Position numbers and translations under genes: made by a program
Notes under the pieces: model-generated
Told to the model about the DNA's origin: nothing
Seen by the model: the letters and a program-made list of their open reading frames with translations, nothing else
The model's database searches: none
From: Zhengitettix transpicula
Taxonomy: Eukaryota > Arthropoda > Insecta > Orthoptera > Tetrigidae
Direction of reading: 5' to 3'
Assembly: GCA_037074705.1 (NCBI GenBank)
Contig: CM073591.1
Span: forward strand, 98,694,532-98,758,531
Length of the DNA: 64,000 nt
Shown here: piece after piece, positions 10,001 to 21,929 of the stretch
Layout of the letters: every line of letters starts with the position of its first letter
How positions within the stretch are numbered: the stretch's first letter is position 1

Positions 10001-11985
10001 AATAAACGTGGAAATAATTATAATTGAAATAAGATACGAATTAGTGTTAAATTACTGCGCGAGACGATGACGTCATAAGTTTTCAAGACATTGACGCATC
10101 CTAAATATAGTTCTGTATTTCGTAATGAAATAAAGCAGAAATATTTTGATTGAATAAAAAGTAAAATTTTTTCCAGTATTACTCCATCGAATAGTAATAA
10201 AAAACAATACGAAACACTTTACCATCCTTGCGCAAAGTTAATTTGGAATAGTTAATTATCCCGCTATCTTTGATAAAGCCAATATGGCGCCTTATAATAC
10301 ATTCAAAAGTGTGTCGGTCGAGATTTATAAAATTTCATAATATAACGTACTATTGTATCCTGTATAATATTTCAGAAGATAATAAGATTTGTCTAAGGTA
10401 CGACTGCTGAATTATATGTTGTAACTATAAAAGTATTGAAAATGACGTACGGAACTCCGAAAGTTTTTATGGTCGTTATTCAATTAATGCACTATAAGTC
10501 AAAGGTATGTACAGAAATAGGAACTTTTTAATTGAATTAAAAGTACAATTAATTATACTTTACGTAACGTATTTCTATAAATTTGTATAAATGTAAACAA
10601 ATTATTGCGTGCAATTTGTGTCGTGAAACAAAAATTTGAGGTTAGGATAGCAATATTTGTTTTCCATTTTTGGAAACGACGTTATAGATGTTCAATTTCT
10701 GAAAAATGAAGCAGAGCAAAAATATTTTGATTGAATAATAAGTATAATTAAATCTACCAATACCACATCTAGTGATAAATATATTTTATTATGAAAGGTT
10801 ATACAATCCATGGCATTAATTTTCTTTTAAATAACTTGACTTTTGACGTGGAATATTTAAAGGGATCAGGGACCAATATGTTTCCCAATTATATCTTGCA
10901 ATACGCACTGGAAGATACATAGAATTATGATAAAAACAATACTTAAATGTTCAAAATTGATATTTTTTATTGAAGACAGCGTATTTCGTAATGTTTTGCA
11001 CATCTCGGGCAACGCTAGAAAATTACGTTATTTGTCATAACATTTTGACTGAATTTCGACATGTCAGTTATTGATAGTTTCACCTACTGACTCAAAAACC
11101 AGCAATATTCCACATCAGCTAATTAATATTACAACAAACCCATAATAATACTACAACGATAAAGCGAAAATGGTTAATCTAATTGAAATTAAAACAGTAT
11201 GTGAGATGAAATGAAAACAATTTCGTTGAAGTATTCATTTAAATTGTGGGTGAAATGTTGCACCTCGGCTTTTGCGATTAATATAAAACGTTGAAATCGA
11301 GATAAATGGGATATTTAATCTAGTCAGCCACTCGAGAATGTTGTTCAGTATTAACAGCAATTATAAATGTAAATCACTGTTTATTGATAAAAAAAAAATC
11401 AAAAATGTATTTCAAGTGCTATTAACTCAGTAATATTGACAGATTGTGGAATTATCGGAAGTTCAATTTCCCCCGCGCCATAATGAAGTTTCATTTTGTT
11501 TAAAAATATATATATTTATTTCAGGGATATCAAAAAAAAAAGGAAAAGTATTGATATAATGCAACGACCACTTAGTTATTTTTCAAAAAATCTTCAACTT
11601 GAATGGGGGTCGCCTCTGTGTGTTTGTTTGTAATTTGCTTCATAAAATCGATCCTTGGTGGTAAACATTAGTCATAATGAGCAATAGTAGGTCGCAGAAT
11701 GTGTGAGCATGTCAGAAATGTGAGGCATAATGTAGACTGTCGCTTGTTCATATAGTGTAATTTAGCTGTCCAAATAGTCCTGTGTCGCTATGCGTGGCGG
11801 AGATGACACGCCATTGTCCCGCAGCAACTGAATTACTGTCAGGCTTACATAAGCACGCCGGTTAGGCTTTGATTCAGGACACACTGCATTCATTCTTGGC
11901 CTAAAAAATCTCTACGGAAATAAAATGAATATATAACACTTAAGGAAATTTGTGACGAGGTCAAATTAAATAGCACATATAGATA
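10001..11985. other. very AT-rich anonymous DNA with a dispersed short direct repeat
   Basis: No coding signal. The 17-mer AATATTTTGATTGAATA occurs near 10,140 and again near 10,721, in both cases after a GCAGA motif and followed by AAGTA, so part of this interval is likely a duplicated or repeated element of unknown type. Confidence 0.4.
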
Positions 11986-11989
11986 AGAA

Positions 11990-12161
11990 AGAGAGACAGC
12001 GAAGTCGACTTACCTGAAATCAGCAGTTAGTCAGTCGGTATAAGGAGTAAAAATATTTCAAATTTCGAGGGCCGAATGCCCCGTTCGTCAAAAACCTCGA
12101 AAACTTGAAATATTTTTACTGCACAGCCCGACTAGACAAACTGTTGAATTCAGGTCGACTA

Positions 12162-12178
<17 letters not shown>
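11990..12178. repeat. palindromic element with hammerhead-like core (minus strand)
   Basis: Near-perfect inverted repeat. The left arm (about 11,990-12,070) and right arm (about 12,095-12,178) pair over about 80 bases, including AGTCGAC, CAGTT-GTC-TCGG and the 16-base exact AGTAAAAATATTTCAA, around a 24-nt loop. On the minus strand the centre reads UUGACGA (12,085-12,091), a GGGC/GCCC hairpin, then GAAA (12,063-12,066). That is the order of the hammerhead ribozyme core (CUGANGA, helix II, GAAA) with C changed to U at the first position. Sequence GGCCCTCGAAATTTGA is closely matched by GGCCCTTGAAAATTTGA in the palindrome at 23.8 kb, so these belong to one family. Penelope-like elements are known to carry such cores in their terminal repeats; assignment to them is inferred. 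Confidence 0.55.

Positions 12179-12232
<54 letters not shown>
12163..12232. repeat. compound microsatellite (CT)n(TA)n
   Basis: A pure CT run from about 12,163 to 12,195 changes to a pure TA run to about 12,232. It lies exactly between the right end of the palindrome (whose left arm has the matching AGAGAG at 11,991) and the truncated start of a family A copy. Confidence 0.95.
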
Positions 12233-12235
<3 letters not shown>

Positions 12236-12573
12236 CCCAATGGAATAGTCGGCCATCTGCCTCCTAAACTGGTCGAGGCATGGAGAAGGGAATGCTGCGT
12301 CCCCACAGCAAACTCCTCTCCCGCTATCGGAAGGGCGTGGGACAAGTACCCAATGCCCGACCTACCTGATGCAGGTTTTTCTAGGGTTTGTTCTGCATTT
12401 CTTTTAGGCGAATGCCGGGTAGGATCCTTAAACCATAGCCCAGGGGCCCTAGTTACCCTTGGCTACCTTCCTCCACCCTTCCGCATCCCCCTTTCAAATC
12501 CCTTCCTATTTTATTAAAGGGGAGTTGCCCAACGTGGATTACCCTATACATAGCCTGTCAACACCCAAAAAAA
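12233..12573 (+). repeat. family A retroposon, 5'-truncated, fused to a microsatellite
   Basis: Plus-strand copy starting at TTCCCAATGGAATAGTCGG, that is at the central hairpin of the family, and running to CCTATACATAGCCTGTCAACACCC with tail AAAAAAA. It has the same 3' subtype as 6,992-7,495. Its 5' end coincides with the end of the (TA)n tract. Confidence 0.85.
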
Positions 12574-12578
12574 TAATT

Positions 12579-13162
12579 ACTTCTGTGTGTTCTGTCCGAA
12601 GGTCTGCGAGGGCTATTCTCTCGCAGGCAATACCTGCGACAGATGTTCTCTCGCAGGCAGAGCCTTGTAGGAGACACGAAGGGGCTACCTTTGGGGATGC
12701 CTTTTTCTCTCCGTTTTTGAACTAAGGTTCCCGCAAGCTGAGGTACCTCGGCCTGTTCTCAGATGTGTATGTTCCGGGGTCACAGCATACGGTAAGAGTT
12801 GTCCGCTATTCCCATTGGAACAGTCGGCCAGCTGCCTCCTAAACTGGTCGAGGCACGGATAAGGGAATGCTGCGTCCCCACAGCAAACTCCTCTCCCGCT
12901 ATCGGAAGGGCGTGGGACAAGTACCCAATGCCCGACCTACCTGATGCAGGTTTTTCTAGGGTTTGTTCTGCATTTCTTTTAGGCGAATGCCGGGTAGGAT
13001 CCTTAAACCATAGCCCGGGGGCCCTAGTTAACCCTTGGCTACCTTCCTCTACCCTTCCATATCACCCCTTTCAAATCCCTTCCTATTCTATTAAAGGGTA
13101 GTTGCCCAACGTGGAATTCCTTCATGTAGCCTGTTGCCAAAAAAAAAACTTTTGTGTGTTTT
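12579..13162 (+). mobile_element. family A retroposon, full length, 15-bp imperfect target duplication
   Basis: Complete plus-strand copy (body about 12,594-13,147). ACTTCTGTGTGTTCT at 12,579-12,593 and ACTTTTGTGTGTTTT at 13,148-13,162 match at 13 of 15 positions and flank the element, the second directly after its A tail. Both 5' hairpin modules (CTCGCAGG pairs at 12,606-12,660) are present. Because it sits right behind the tail of the previous copy, it used that copy's flank as its insertion site. Confidence 0.87.
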
Positions 13163-13398
13163 CCCAAATATTTGTGAAACATTGAAGCGATTGTTCCCAA
13201 ATTTTTCATAATTACGTAACAAAGGAAACACATTCGGAGATTTTAATTAATATGGAACAAAAAGAAGTAATAAGAGGTTTTGTAATAAAATATTCCAAAT
13301 GGCTGAGATTGGTGTCTGAACCATAACAGATTTGTAACAGTCGTGATGACGTCAAATTTCAACCTCGTCGATATTGGCGGAGGATGACAATGAGAGAA

Positions 13399-13476
13399 GA
13401 ATAACAACGTTTCGACAGCAAGTCATCAGTTAACCTGATGACGATGGTGGAGCTTGCCGTCGAAACGTTGTTATTC
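13399..13476 (+). ncRNA. candidate hammerhead ribozyme in a palindrome, Penelope-like
   Basis: CTGATGA (13,435-13,441), one base, a 5-bp stem GATGG/CCGTC (13,443-13,447 with 13,457-13,461, loop of nine) and GAAA (13,462-13,465) are in the exact order of the hammerhead core. The following ACGTTGT can make the two-base-pair helix III with a three-base loop described for minimal Penelope-element hammerheads. 24-nt arms GAATAACAACGTTTCGACAG... (13,399-13,422) and its inverse (13,453-13,476) match at 23 of 24 positions, so an inverted partial copy of the ribozyme precedes it; TCATCAG/CTGATGA add an inner stem. I could not see a convincing helix I, so cleavage activity is uncertain. Core and palindrome are seen; identity as Penelope-like is inferred. 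Confidence 0.45.
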
Positions 13477-13679
13477 ATCATAGAATAGGCTAGGGTTGAG
13501 ACCCAAGAATTTGATCTACAACAGATTCACCGGGAAAGCCGTCGCTCTCTTATATGAGAGAAGAAGTTACTAAGTGAATGACCAAAATGGTTATTTATTG
13601 TCCTATTTAGGGCTGTCTGGTATTTAACTTATACATGTGGTCAGTCCCCCCGTACCGAGTCGGTTCTCCCAATCTATCT

Positions 13680-14335
13680 CGAATTCATTGCCAAGGTTTT
13701 TGATCTGCAAAGGTTTTAAAGAAAACGTGTAGCCTGGCTCTTTCCCTTCTCGTCTGTAGTGTATCCCACCCTAACAGTTTCACGTTTTCCCTCCCATGCC
13801 CAGGTCCTATCTGTACGAATATCCCGGCCCTTTTGTAAACCTTTTCTAAAGTATTCTACATGAATTTTCCTATAAGGATACCAGCATACTGCACCACATT
13901 CCATCAGTGGCCATACTAATGATATATACGCCATTTCCTTGGATTTTTTACTTCCCTTTTTGAGAGATCTTATTACAAAGTGCAAAGTGTTCCATGCTTT
14001 CTTGCTCCTGACAACTCAGATTACTGTTAAAATAAATACCTAGATATTTACAGTTGTCTCCTGGGCCACTGTTTCCCCTTCTGTTTTGTATTCTAAGACA
14101 TATTATAGGCACATTTTGGTGAAACTGATAACCTTACTTTGCGATTATTAATTTTAATTTTATTTCACCTAGTTTAGTATATGTAAGTCATTTGGAGGAC
14201 ATTTACGACTGAGTTTACCACGTATCTTCCTGTATATTACCCAGTCATCTGTAAGAAGTCGTACCTTTGAGTTTATACCAATTGGTAAATCGTTGTCTTT
14301 CGTATTCCAGAATAACGGCATAATTGTACCAGTTT
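13680..14335 (-). pseudogene. non-LTR retrotransposon reverse transcriptase remnant, CR1/L2/jockey-type group
   Basis: Minus-strand decayed ORF2 fragment. In order it gives NDLPIGINSKVRLLTDDWVIY (catalytic YADD box degraded to LTDD, DD codons at 14,244-14,249), an in-frame stop, KVISFTK (the 'KC-VxxFTR' region), and then AWNTLHFVIRSLKKGSKKSK, EMAYISLVWPLMECGAVCW and PYRKIHVEYFRKGLQKGRDI. These match the palm-thumb region of non-LTR reverse transcriptases ('LAYKSLVRPLLEYGAACWDPYR...ALERVQKRAA'). Several frameshifts and stops break it. Endonuclease and the 5' part of the reverse transcriptase are absent. The clade is uncertain, because these motifs are shared by CR1, L2 and jockey relatives. 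Confidence 0.82.
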
Positions 14336-15929
14336 ATTAAAGTGAAACTAATTGTTGTCAAGGTGTTTTATAGATTCATAAGAAAAAACCCTTCATGGAA
14401 GGTCGTACACATTGTTTACAGTTTATATAAAAAATAATTAATCGAAATGTTTTGTGTTACTGTCTAAAATTAATATATATGTTGAGCTATTAATAGAATG
14501 TTCAAAAAATATTATAAATCTGTCAAAATGATCGAAAAATGCTCCTTGATAAGTAAAATAATTATAAAATTAAATTTCATTATCTCATTACTTGAAATCG
14601 TTTTGCATACAAAACGAAGAGAAATGTTTGTAGTTTTATTTCAATTCATAACATTTTCTTCACAGTAATTTCAAGTTCCACAGTAATGGGATCTGCCTTG
14701 AGTTGATGCAGGAGAATCCTTAGTATATGCTATAAACTCAGCTTCACATCATCAGCTGTCACCCGATAGCAGCTTCTCAGGATAACTTGATTCCACGTTC
14801 GCTTGTGTATTTCGGTCCGCAAATATTTGTATAAGTACGCCAATGTGACTCGTCGCTTCAGATCCGTTAATGGTTTTAGACGTAAATACACTTCTTCTAT
14901 AAGGGTCTGTAAGCTGACTATAGGAGGAGAAATATAAAAATATACGTAAAGCATGATAACAGTCGACGACAAAGGAATCATTAAATTCGAATAAACTAAA
15001 ATTGGAAAAATGAAAATGTGACCCGTTCTTTGGAGCGCGTTATTATTTTTATTAAATGACAGTAAAAATAATTTACGATAATTTCAAGTTATACGCACAG
15101 TAAAATACACTTTGATTAAGTAAATGATTAGAAGTTCAAATGTTATTGAAATCCTTTTATATTTCACGCACTCAAATTGTTTAAGTCTAACGAAAAGGCA
15201 CTGATTTTTTACGTCTTGAATTAATTTTCTTATAATTTACGTAAGTTTAAACTCGTTTATATGTTAACATTCGTGGTGTTAAAATTGATGCTACGCTTTA
15301 ATCGTGATTAATTGTGTGTAATCAAACCAATAATTTTCCCGCTTCTAAAATATTTTATTTTGGAGTGAAGTTTTTATATATCTACGGCAATTACACATGT
15401 AATGATATATTTCCTGAGTATTGTTCTCTATTTAAAATTTAAATTTAAAACAATAAATGCCATCCCTTTAGTAATAATGAAAAGAGAAATATAATCATAA
15501 ATTGTTCACAAACCGCTGTTTCTATATGGGTCTGATTATTTTGGAAATATGAGGGACTATCGAATTTATAAACTCTGTGAAAAGATGCATGCCTGTAATG
15601 AGAGGAACCTTTTTCTATCATAAGAAACAGTTGTGAAATAAATGTACATACTGAACAGTGATTCAAGCATTGTTTACGCCGTTGAGAATACTGTAATGTC
15701 TTATTTAATAAAAGCGGGATTTTTGCTTTATATTTTTAAGATATTTAAATTTCATTACTTAATTATTTTCCTCAAAAAAGAGTTATGGCAAGGTAAAATT
15801 AAAAACACTAATTAATCATTTATATTTTAACAGCACACTCAAAATAACATTAACTTCCTGCTCTTATTAACAACTTGAAACTACCTCTGGCTGTTTGGCA
15901 AACAAAACAAAGATAAGGTATCACAGGGG
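14336..15929. other. anonymous AT-rich DNA
   Basis: No recognisable gene or repeat. Minus-strand open frames at 14,730-14,981 and 15,445-15,666 have no motif and no good splice sites that I could find. Confidence 0.45.
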
Positions 15930-16720
15930 TTGGTGGGCCAAAATACGATCGTCGTATGTTATTCATAAACCGACTTTGATGGGATGATCGTCACAGTGTA
16001 TTACCACTGAGAGATGATATGGCAGGTAAGTAGGCTTCTCAGGTAGCTCGGACGGACACTTCAATCTCTCGTATGATGTGCAGCCTTCCACAGGAGAGCA
16101 TCATCCAGTTGGCTTACAGGTTCTCGTCGGCAGGGCAGAGCAAATTTCTCCTACTCATTAAAACATCTCGAATCTAAAACTGATAGCAAACTAAAATTGA
16201 AACTTCATGTGAACTCTATATCTTCCCTACTTCTCACTAACTTCTCAAAAGTAACTTACTAAAACCAAATAACTCCCGATAACCCAAGTTTTCCATTTAA
16301 AACTAAATACTAAATAACTAAAACTCCAAAACCCTACTTCTTCATAACATCCACAAAACTCACTCTAATGCCTGCTTGCTCCCTTCACGACTCTGTTTGC
16401 CGAAATTCCGCCCACAACATCTTGAATGCTGCTGATCTTCGCCAATATGAATCAGATATGTGACCCCCCAATTCTTAATATTTTAATTTGTCACACCCCT
16501 TCAGGGGTCTACATGTCAAATTCTGGCATTCGGAAACAAGTCCGCAACGGCGACGACTTGGCAGAGCGTCTTTTCCGAACATGTTAGAATCTTGTAATCC
16601 CGCCAGACACAAAATTTAAATCCTCACAAAGGGAGGCCGCTCTGGGCTCCTTTTTCCTTTTCCGTGACTACCTGAGATGCGAGCATTGACCCTCGCCAGA
16701 CTGAAGCACAGAATAATGAA
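15930..16720. other. GC-richer non-coding block, nature unknown
   Basis: Composition rises relative to both flanks. A perfect hairpin ACCCCTTCAGGGGT lies near 16,496-16,509 and the sequence around 16,540-16,570 is dense in CpG. Frames are closed on both strands. It could be the leader and terminal repeat of an LTR element, or simply a regulatory block; no primer-binding site or paired terminal repeat was found, so I leave it unassigned. Confidence 0.3.
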
Positions 16721-17171
16721 TGCTCACTATTTTTATTTCCGTAAAATAAAATAACACGCGTAAATAATAAAATTAATAATAACCAATTAATTTATCCCGC
16801 TTGTGAACACTACAATACATCACACAGCTTAAAGTTTAGTTATTTTGTAAATTTCCGATAAATATCATGCCTAACAGAAATAATTACATCGGTTCGAAAT
16901 TGGGTAATGGTATTTAATTTATCCGTTCAGGAAGCTTTACAAACCAAATTGTTGGTGTGATTTGATTTTCGAGCCCCAGAAAAGAGTTAAAAGCCGCGTA
17001 ATCAAACACTTTCTGATTTATGAGTGGTATCTTTTGTTCAGAATACAAACGGTTACATCTATCAGCATTCTATTGCCACTTATTGAAATCATTTATAATC
17101 GACTGTAATTATGTATATCGCATGAGAAATGGAGATTGGATGAGATTGGATGAGCTTGAATCCTGAATACC
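16721..17171. other. anonymous AT-rich DNA
   Basis: Nothing recognisable apart from a direct 11-bp tandem GGATGAGATT/GGATGAGCTT near 17,135-17,160. Confidence 0.45.
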
Positions 17172-17250
17172 ACAAATCCCTTCCTATGCTATTATAGGGA
17201 AGTTTTCACAACGTGGATTACACTCTCGTAGCGTATTACTTAAAAAAAAA
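17172..17250 (+). repeat. family A retroposon, 3' end only
   Basis: Last 80 bases of the family (AAATCCCTTCCTATGCTATTA..., CAACGTGGATTACACT, GTAGCGTATTACTT) followed by AAAAAAAAA. Severe 5' truncation, as expected for incomplete reverse transcription. Confidence 0.8.
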
Positions 17251-18129
17251 TTAATGTGCACAGAAATACTTTAATCTTTACGCAAGAATTTCTCATTATA
17301 ATAATTGTTATCAAGTGACGGTAGTACTGAGAGTTTGATTATACTTATGATGAATATGGAGCATCGTTTTGATCACCTCGTCATGATCGTTACCTAGGAC
17401 AGAGTTCCATTGTTTCTCAAACTACGAGAACAAAAAATTAAATAATACCAAGTTAGCTGACTATTTATAAACGCTAGTTCGTAAATAACCCATATTAGAG
17501 TTTGTAACAGATTCTTGTTTGAAATTTGCATATTGGTGTGAAAACACGCTTTACGACCCATGGATTTTCCAGATATATAAGAACGTTTCTTTGACGTTAA
17601 ATGATATGGAAATTACATGTAATGATTTTCGCTCATTGATATAAAAATGGCGTTTCCTACACCGGGCGAAATTTTCTACGACTGAAATGTAGATGTTTAG
17701 AGTTTCTTTTCAAACATTATTGACGAAAAGGTAAAAATGACTTAACTATTTATTTAGCTTATCTAATTATAGAAGAAATTTTTTTCTCTCGTGACGTTCA
17801 TAAATTGACTTTAAATTTTGATGTCTCTATTAATTCAGTATAATGTGTCTTTAGTGTTAAAGTATTTATTAATCATCAGTTTCAGGATAGTATAATTATT
17901 TATGGGTAATAAATTATGCGGTAACGAATACTTAAATTTTCAAAATGATTCCATTACATTCGGTAAGGAAGGCGAAAAATTTTCCAGTGTACAAAGTGTG
18001 CTTAAAATAGGACCTACCAATACGAAGTTGTTGGTTTCCAATATATTTCAATTATTCACTTGTTCCTTTTCTTTCTTATATTTCTGCAAAGTATTATACA
18101 TAGTCATTCATTGAAGGTCTGGGACGATG
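17251..18129. other. anonymous AT-rich DNA
   Basis: A 70-codon plus frame at 17,902-18,114 has no family pattern and a stop-poor hydrophobic end; I do not regard it as a gene. Confidence 0.45.
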
Positions 18130-18495
18130 AAGAAGTAAGGATCCACTACCTAGCACCACAGGACCGCAGGAGTTAAATAAAGGTTCCCATAAGCCGAGAA
18201 ACTTGGTCAGTTATGAGAGGTGCCAGGAGTTATAGACGTTGAGCTACGACAAGAGTTGTCCACTCATTGTTCTCATTGGAACATTTGGCCATGTCTCCAA
18301 ACCTGGTGGATCCATGGAGTCGGAAATGCTGCGTTCTTACAGCAAACCCCATCATCAGTTATGATACAAGAGGACTGACTAGTCAGGAGTCCTCAGTTAA
18401 CCCTTAGCTATTAGCAACCTACCGCATCCCTCTTTCAACCTTTCCAATGCTCTTATAGGGAAGTGGCCTCTGTGGATTACACTCAATTGACTGGT
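18130..18495 (+). repeat. family A retroposon, old diverged copy
   Basis: Recognisable through AAGGTTCCCATAAGCCGAG, ACAAGAGTTGTCCACT, a CATTGGAACATTTGGCCA hairpin segment, GAAATGCTGCGTTCTTACAGC, TTAACCCTTAGCTA and CTCTTATAGGGAAGTGGCC. It is heavily diverged and lacks several internal blocks, so it predates most other copies. Confidence 0.72.
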
Positions 18496-21400
18496 TAAAA
18501 TATGACCGGAATGTTCCATGTGTGGTTCAATTAATCATATTGGTTTGAGGTAGCATTTTTTCCGGTAAATTTATGGTCGACTGATAATTATGATGGTTAG
18601 AAATGGAGTAATTTTAATCTGAATCATAATCTAAACTGAACTTAAATGACAGTTTCATATATTATTCCACTTAGACATACTTTTATATGAGTACCTTTTG
18701 GCGTTTAATAATAAGGTTAATTCCCATAAATTTAGTCGTTCTTCATTGCCATTAAAAAAATCTTTATAATTATTATTAAACTCACTACGAGTTCCTTATC
18801 ACACATCTGTTTTACATAAACTGCTGCTATAAATATAATAATTTTGTAATAAAACTCAATAATTTCAGTTTTGAATTTGTAACGCCGAGAATTATATAGT
18901 TACTATAATTTTCAGTTTCCTGGTCTTATTTAATCTCCTTTATATATTATGTTTTAAGCAGATAACGTTTGTATTATACAAATTTTAAAGATCCGTTTAA
19001 TAATAAAATGTTTTCAATAAAATATTACGCTGAATGTGGAAGTAATCATATAAAAAGGTTAATGGGGCATATCAAAAATATGTTGGTGTGTATTCTTAGC
19101 ACTTGCCTTCTCTTCCGTTGAAAGAGCAGTTAATCAACTACACAAGAGCGACCTTAGAGATCTGAGACACGCTACATTGATCATAGACGTGAACAAACTG
19201 CCGGAATAAATTACCTGCCGGAAAACACAGATTATAAAATTTTTCAAGACCTTATTTTGCATTGCACTAGACTAGGATTCCTGTTCTGTATTCTTTTATT
19301 TCTATGAATGTGGATAGTTTGCAAGTTCCCCCGTACAGACTTTTTAATGCTTCCTCATGCATCTGGAAATTTTTCTCGTATATCATGAAAGAGTCTAATC
19401 GTCATATATACATAAAACATTTAGGTGTTGCCTATGATAAAAAAAATGCTCATTTTGAAAAAGTAAAATAGATTTGTTGTCCTTACAACAGATTTTAGCA
19501 TTAATAAAACTCACCAATAAAGAACTCTTGTCATGTGACGAATATGGCCTTACTTTTTGCTCAGGTTTTAGCGCGTTCTGCTAAGAACCATGGTTAAACC
19601 AAAAATAACTTGACTTTAAAGAAAGTTGAGATGCTTTTTTATTTCTCAGAAATTTTACTCGTAAGTCCTGGGGTAATTAAAAAGCGTAACAATTGTTTTA
19701 AGAACCACTTAGACTAATTGTTTAGTCTATATCGGAGAGGGTCATTAGACAACACACCTTTCAGATACACAGTTCCATAAGATGAAATCGCACTTGTTAG
19801 TTCAGTATCAGGCGGAATATGATTACGTTCAATTTAAAACATTAACTATTGATTATTAGTGTGTCATTAAATTCCGACTGAGATCTGTTGTTTATGTTTG
19901 ATATCATTTTTTAAAAAAATATTTAGCCATCTATGACTAACTTTGTCATGTAACGTACTCAGGTACTTGTATAACAATGACATAATCATATGCTGTTGCT
20001 GGAAACTGCCAAAATGACTGGAAATATCAACTTTCGTTTGGTATAAATACTGAATTCTTTTCACTACACGACGGATTGGCAATTACGAACGAGACACTTC
20101 GAAAATTCAGTTAATACCTAAACATTTGATAAACTGTACATTCTACCGGCTTATATGTGATGAAGTATTGAGTATATTTTCCTTTAATATGTTATCTTTA
20201 CTATTCATTTAGTTATGGAGAAACCAAGTCGAAAATTTTTCAACCAATACGCGAGTCCATAGCGTTATGCTAAAAATATCGCCTATCAATAGCAAAATAC
20301 TCAAAAAATGATGTAATAAAAGCAAATAAAAAATTTCCGCGAGGTGATACTTTGTAACACAGATTACTGTATTTGGTTATGGCTACATTATGGTACCATT
20401 TATTGAGGTGAATTAACTGTTAAGTTCTAGATTGAAACTTTTTATTTTCTGTGAAGCCCGAAGTCACTTCTGGACCTCACTGCGGTATTTCATAAAATAA
20501 CACTAGGGCATGAAAATTGTATTCTACGGTTGAGTTAGAGAAAATGTAAAATAATAAGAAAGATAGCCGAATACAGACAAAATAAGTGTTAATATAACTA
20601 CCACATAACCTTTCTGGGATCCTTGTCCCTTTCTTCAAGCGCTAAGAAGAACCTAGAGCGACAGAACTGCTCTGGTTAAGTCGAAAAAGTAAAATGATAA
20701 TCAGCCATGGTTTGGCATTTTGAGATCGCTTCAGGTGAAAAATTTTAATTTCATTATGAATCTTTTTGTCTCCGTTGGTATTTTAAACTCAACAATACCC
20801 TTCACAATTCTTTTAATATGTCAGTCATTTCGGCTGCAACATTTTAAATTAATATTCACCCATCCTCATGTAATTAATTTAAATAGAATTATATAAATTA
20901 TATAAATTTCTGTCATAAATAATTTATTATTTTATCATGTTTTTAAAGTTTTGTTTTCTTCGATTATTTAGATTGGAAATTTATATTTTCATTAAAATTT
21001 TACACCTTCCCAAAATTTAGGTGCGAAACTTAGTGTTTCTATAATGATTTAAATTGTTCTTCATAAATCTCTGAATAATTATATGATGCTATTTCATGTA
21101 TTAGAAATGTCATGTAATATAATTCACTTAACGAATTATGTAGTGACAGAATCATGCCATCGACAATTCTAATTGATTTTGAAGCAGAACAATTTCCAAG
21201 TCAATGTTACATAAAAATGTAATTAATAATAATGAACTGATATTTTTTGTTTAATTCGTTTTAATTTAATCTAAAACTCTAACTTATTTATTTCGTAGAC
21301 AGTCTGACATATGTTAAGTTATGTACAACACATCTACATACTATTCGAAAAGTTTTTTGACTGTTGGATATTTTATTTACCGAAATTATTACTTTCTCAA

Positions 21401-21929
21401 CTAAACGTAATTGTGATGAATTGTCCTATAGAGTCTTCCAAAAAGGAATCTAAAGATAAATGACAGTAAGTGTGTTATACTAAACTACGTGACGTCTGGA
21501 AACAAAAGCTTTCATTTTTATTATTGCAAAAAAAGTTTTACCATAATTTAATTATCGTATGAGAAAATTAGTTTAAGTACACAAATCAAAGAATATCAAT
21601 TGGATTCTAAATTAAAGCGACTAGAAGCGGTCTCTAGTGTTATTTTTAATTTGAATAAAGATTTAATAATTCCTCTGTCACAGGCGGTCATCGGTTTTCT
21701 ACTCAGCCGCGATATGATAAAATATTCCCCGGAAGCCTCAAATAAACTTACATAAGAAACCAGATCTCAGAAATGAAATCGTCAGAGTTTCAATTAAGTC
21801 AATTGATTTAATTACGTCTGAAGAAACAGACGTTGAACATTAGCAATTTCCTCGACAGTACTCTTATTTGAATTCCAAACAACGAATCCGAGGAAGGAAT
21901 CTGCAAAAGCGAAGTAAAATTTAATTTCT
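18496..21929. other. long AT-rich anonymous stretch
   Basis: Read on both strands without finding a gene, transposon protein or clear tandem repeat. The longest open frame (71 codons, minus, 19,867-20,082) has no motif. Confidence 0.5.

Noticed and set aside
10068..10075. CRE palindromes TGACGTCA here and near 13.35 and 28.03 kb
   Set aside because: Eight-base palindromes are expected several times in 64 kb; no promoter context supports them individually.
15930..16720. LTR or gag leader
   Set aside because: It has a hairpin and raised GC but no paired terminal repeat, primer-binding site or gag-like frame.
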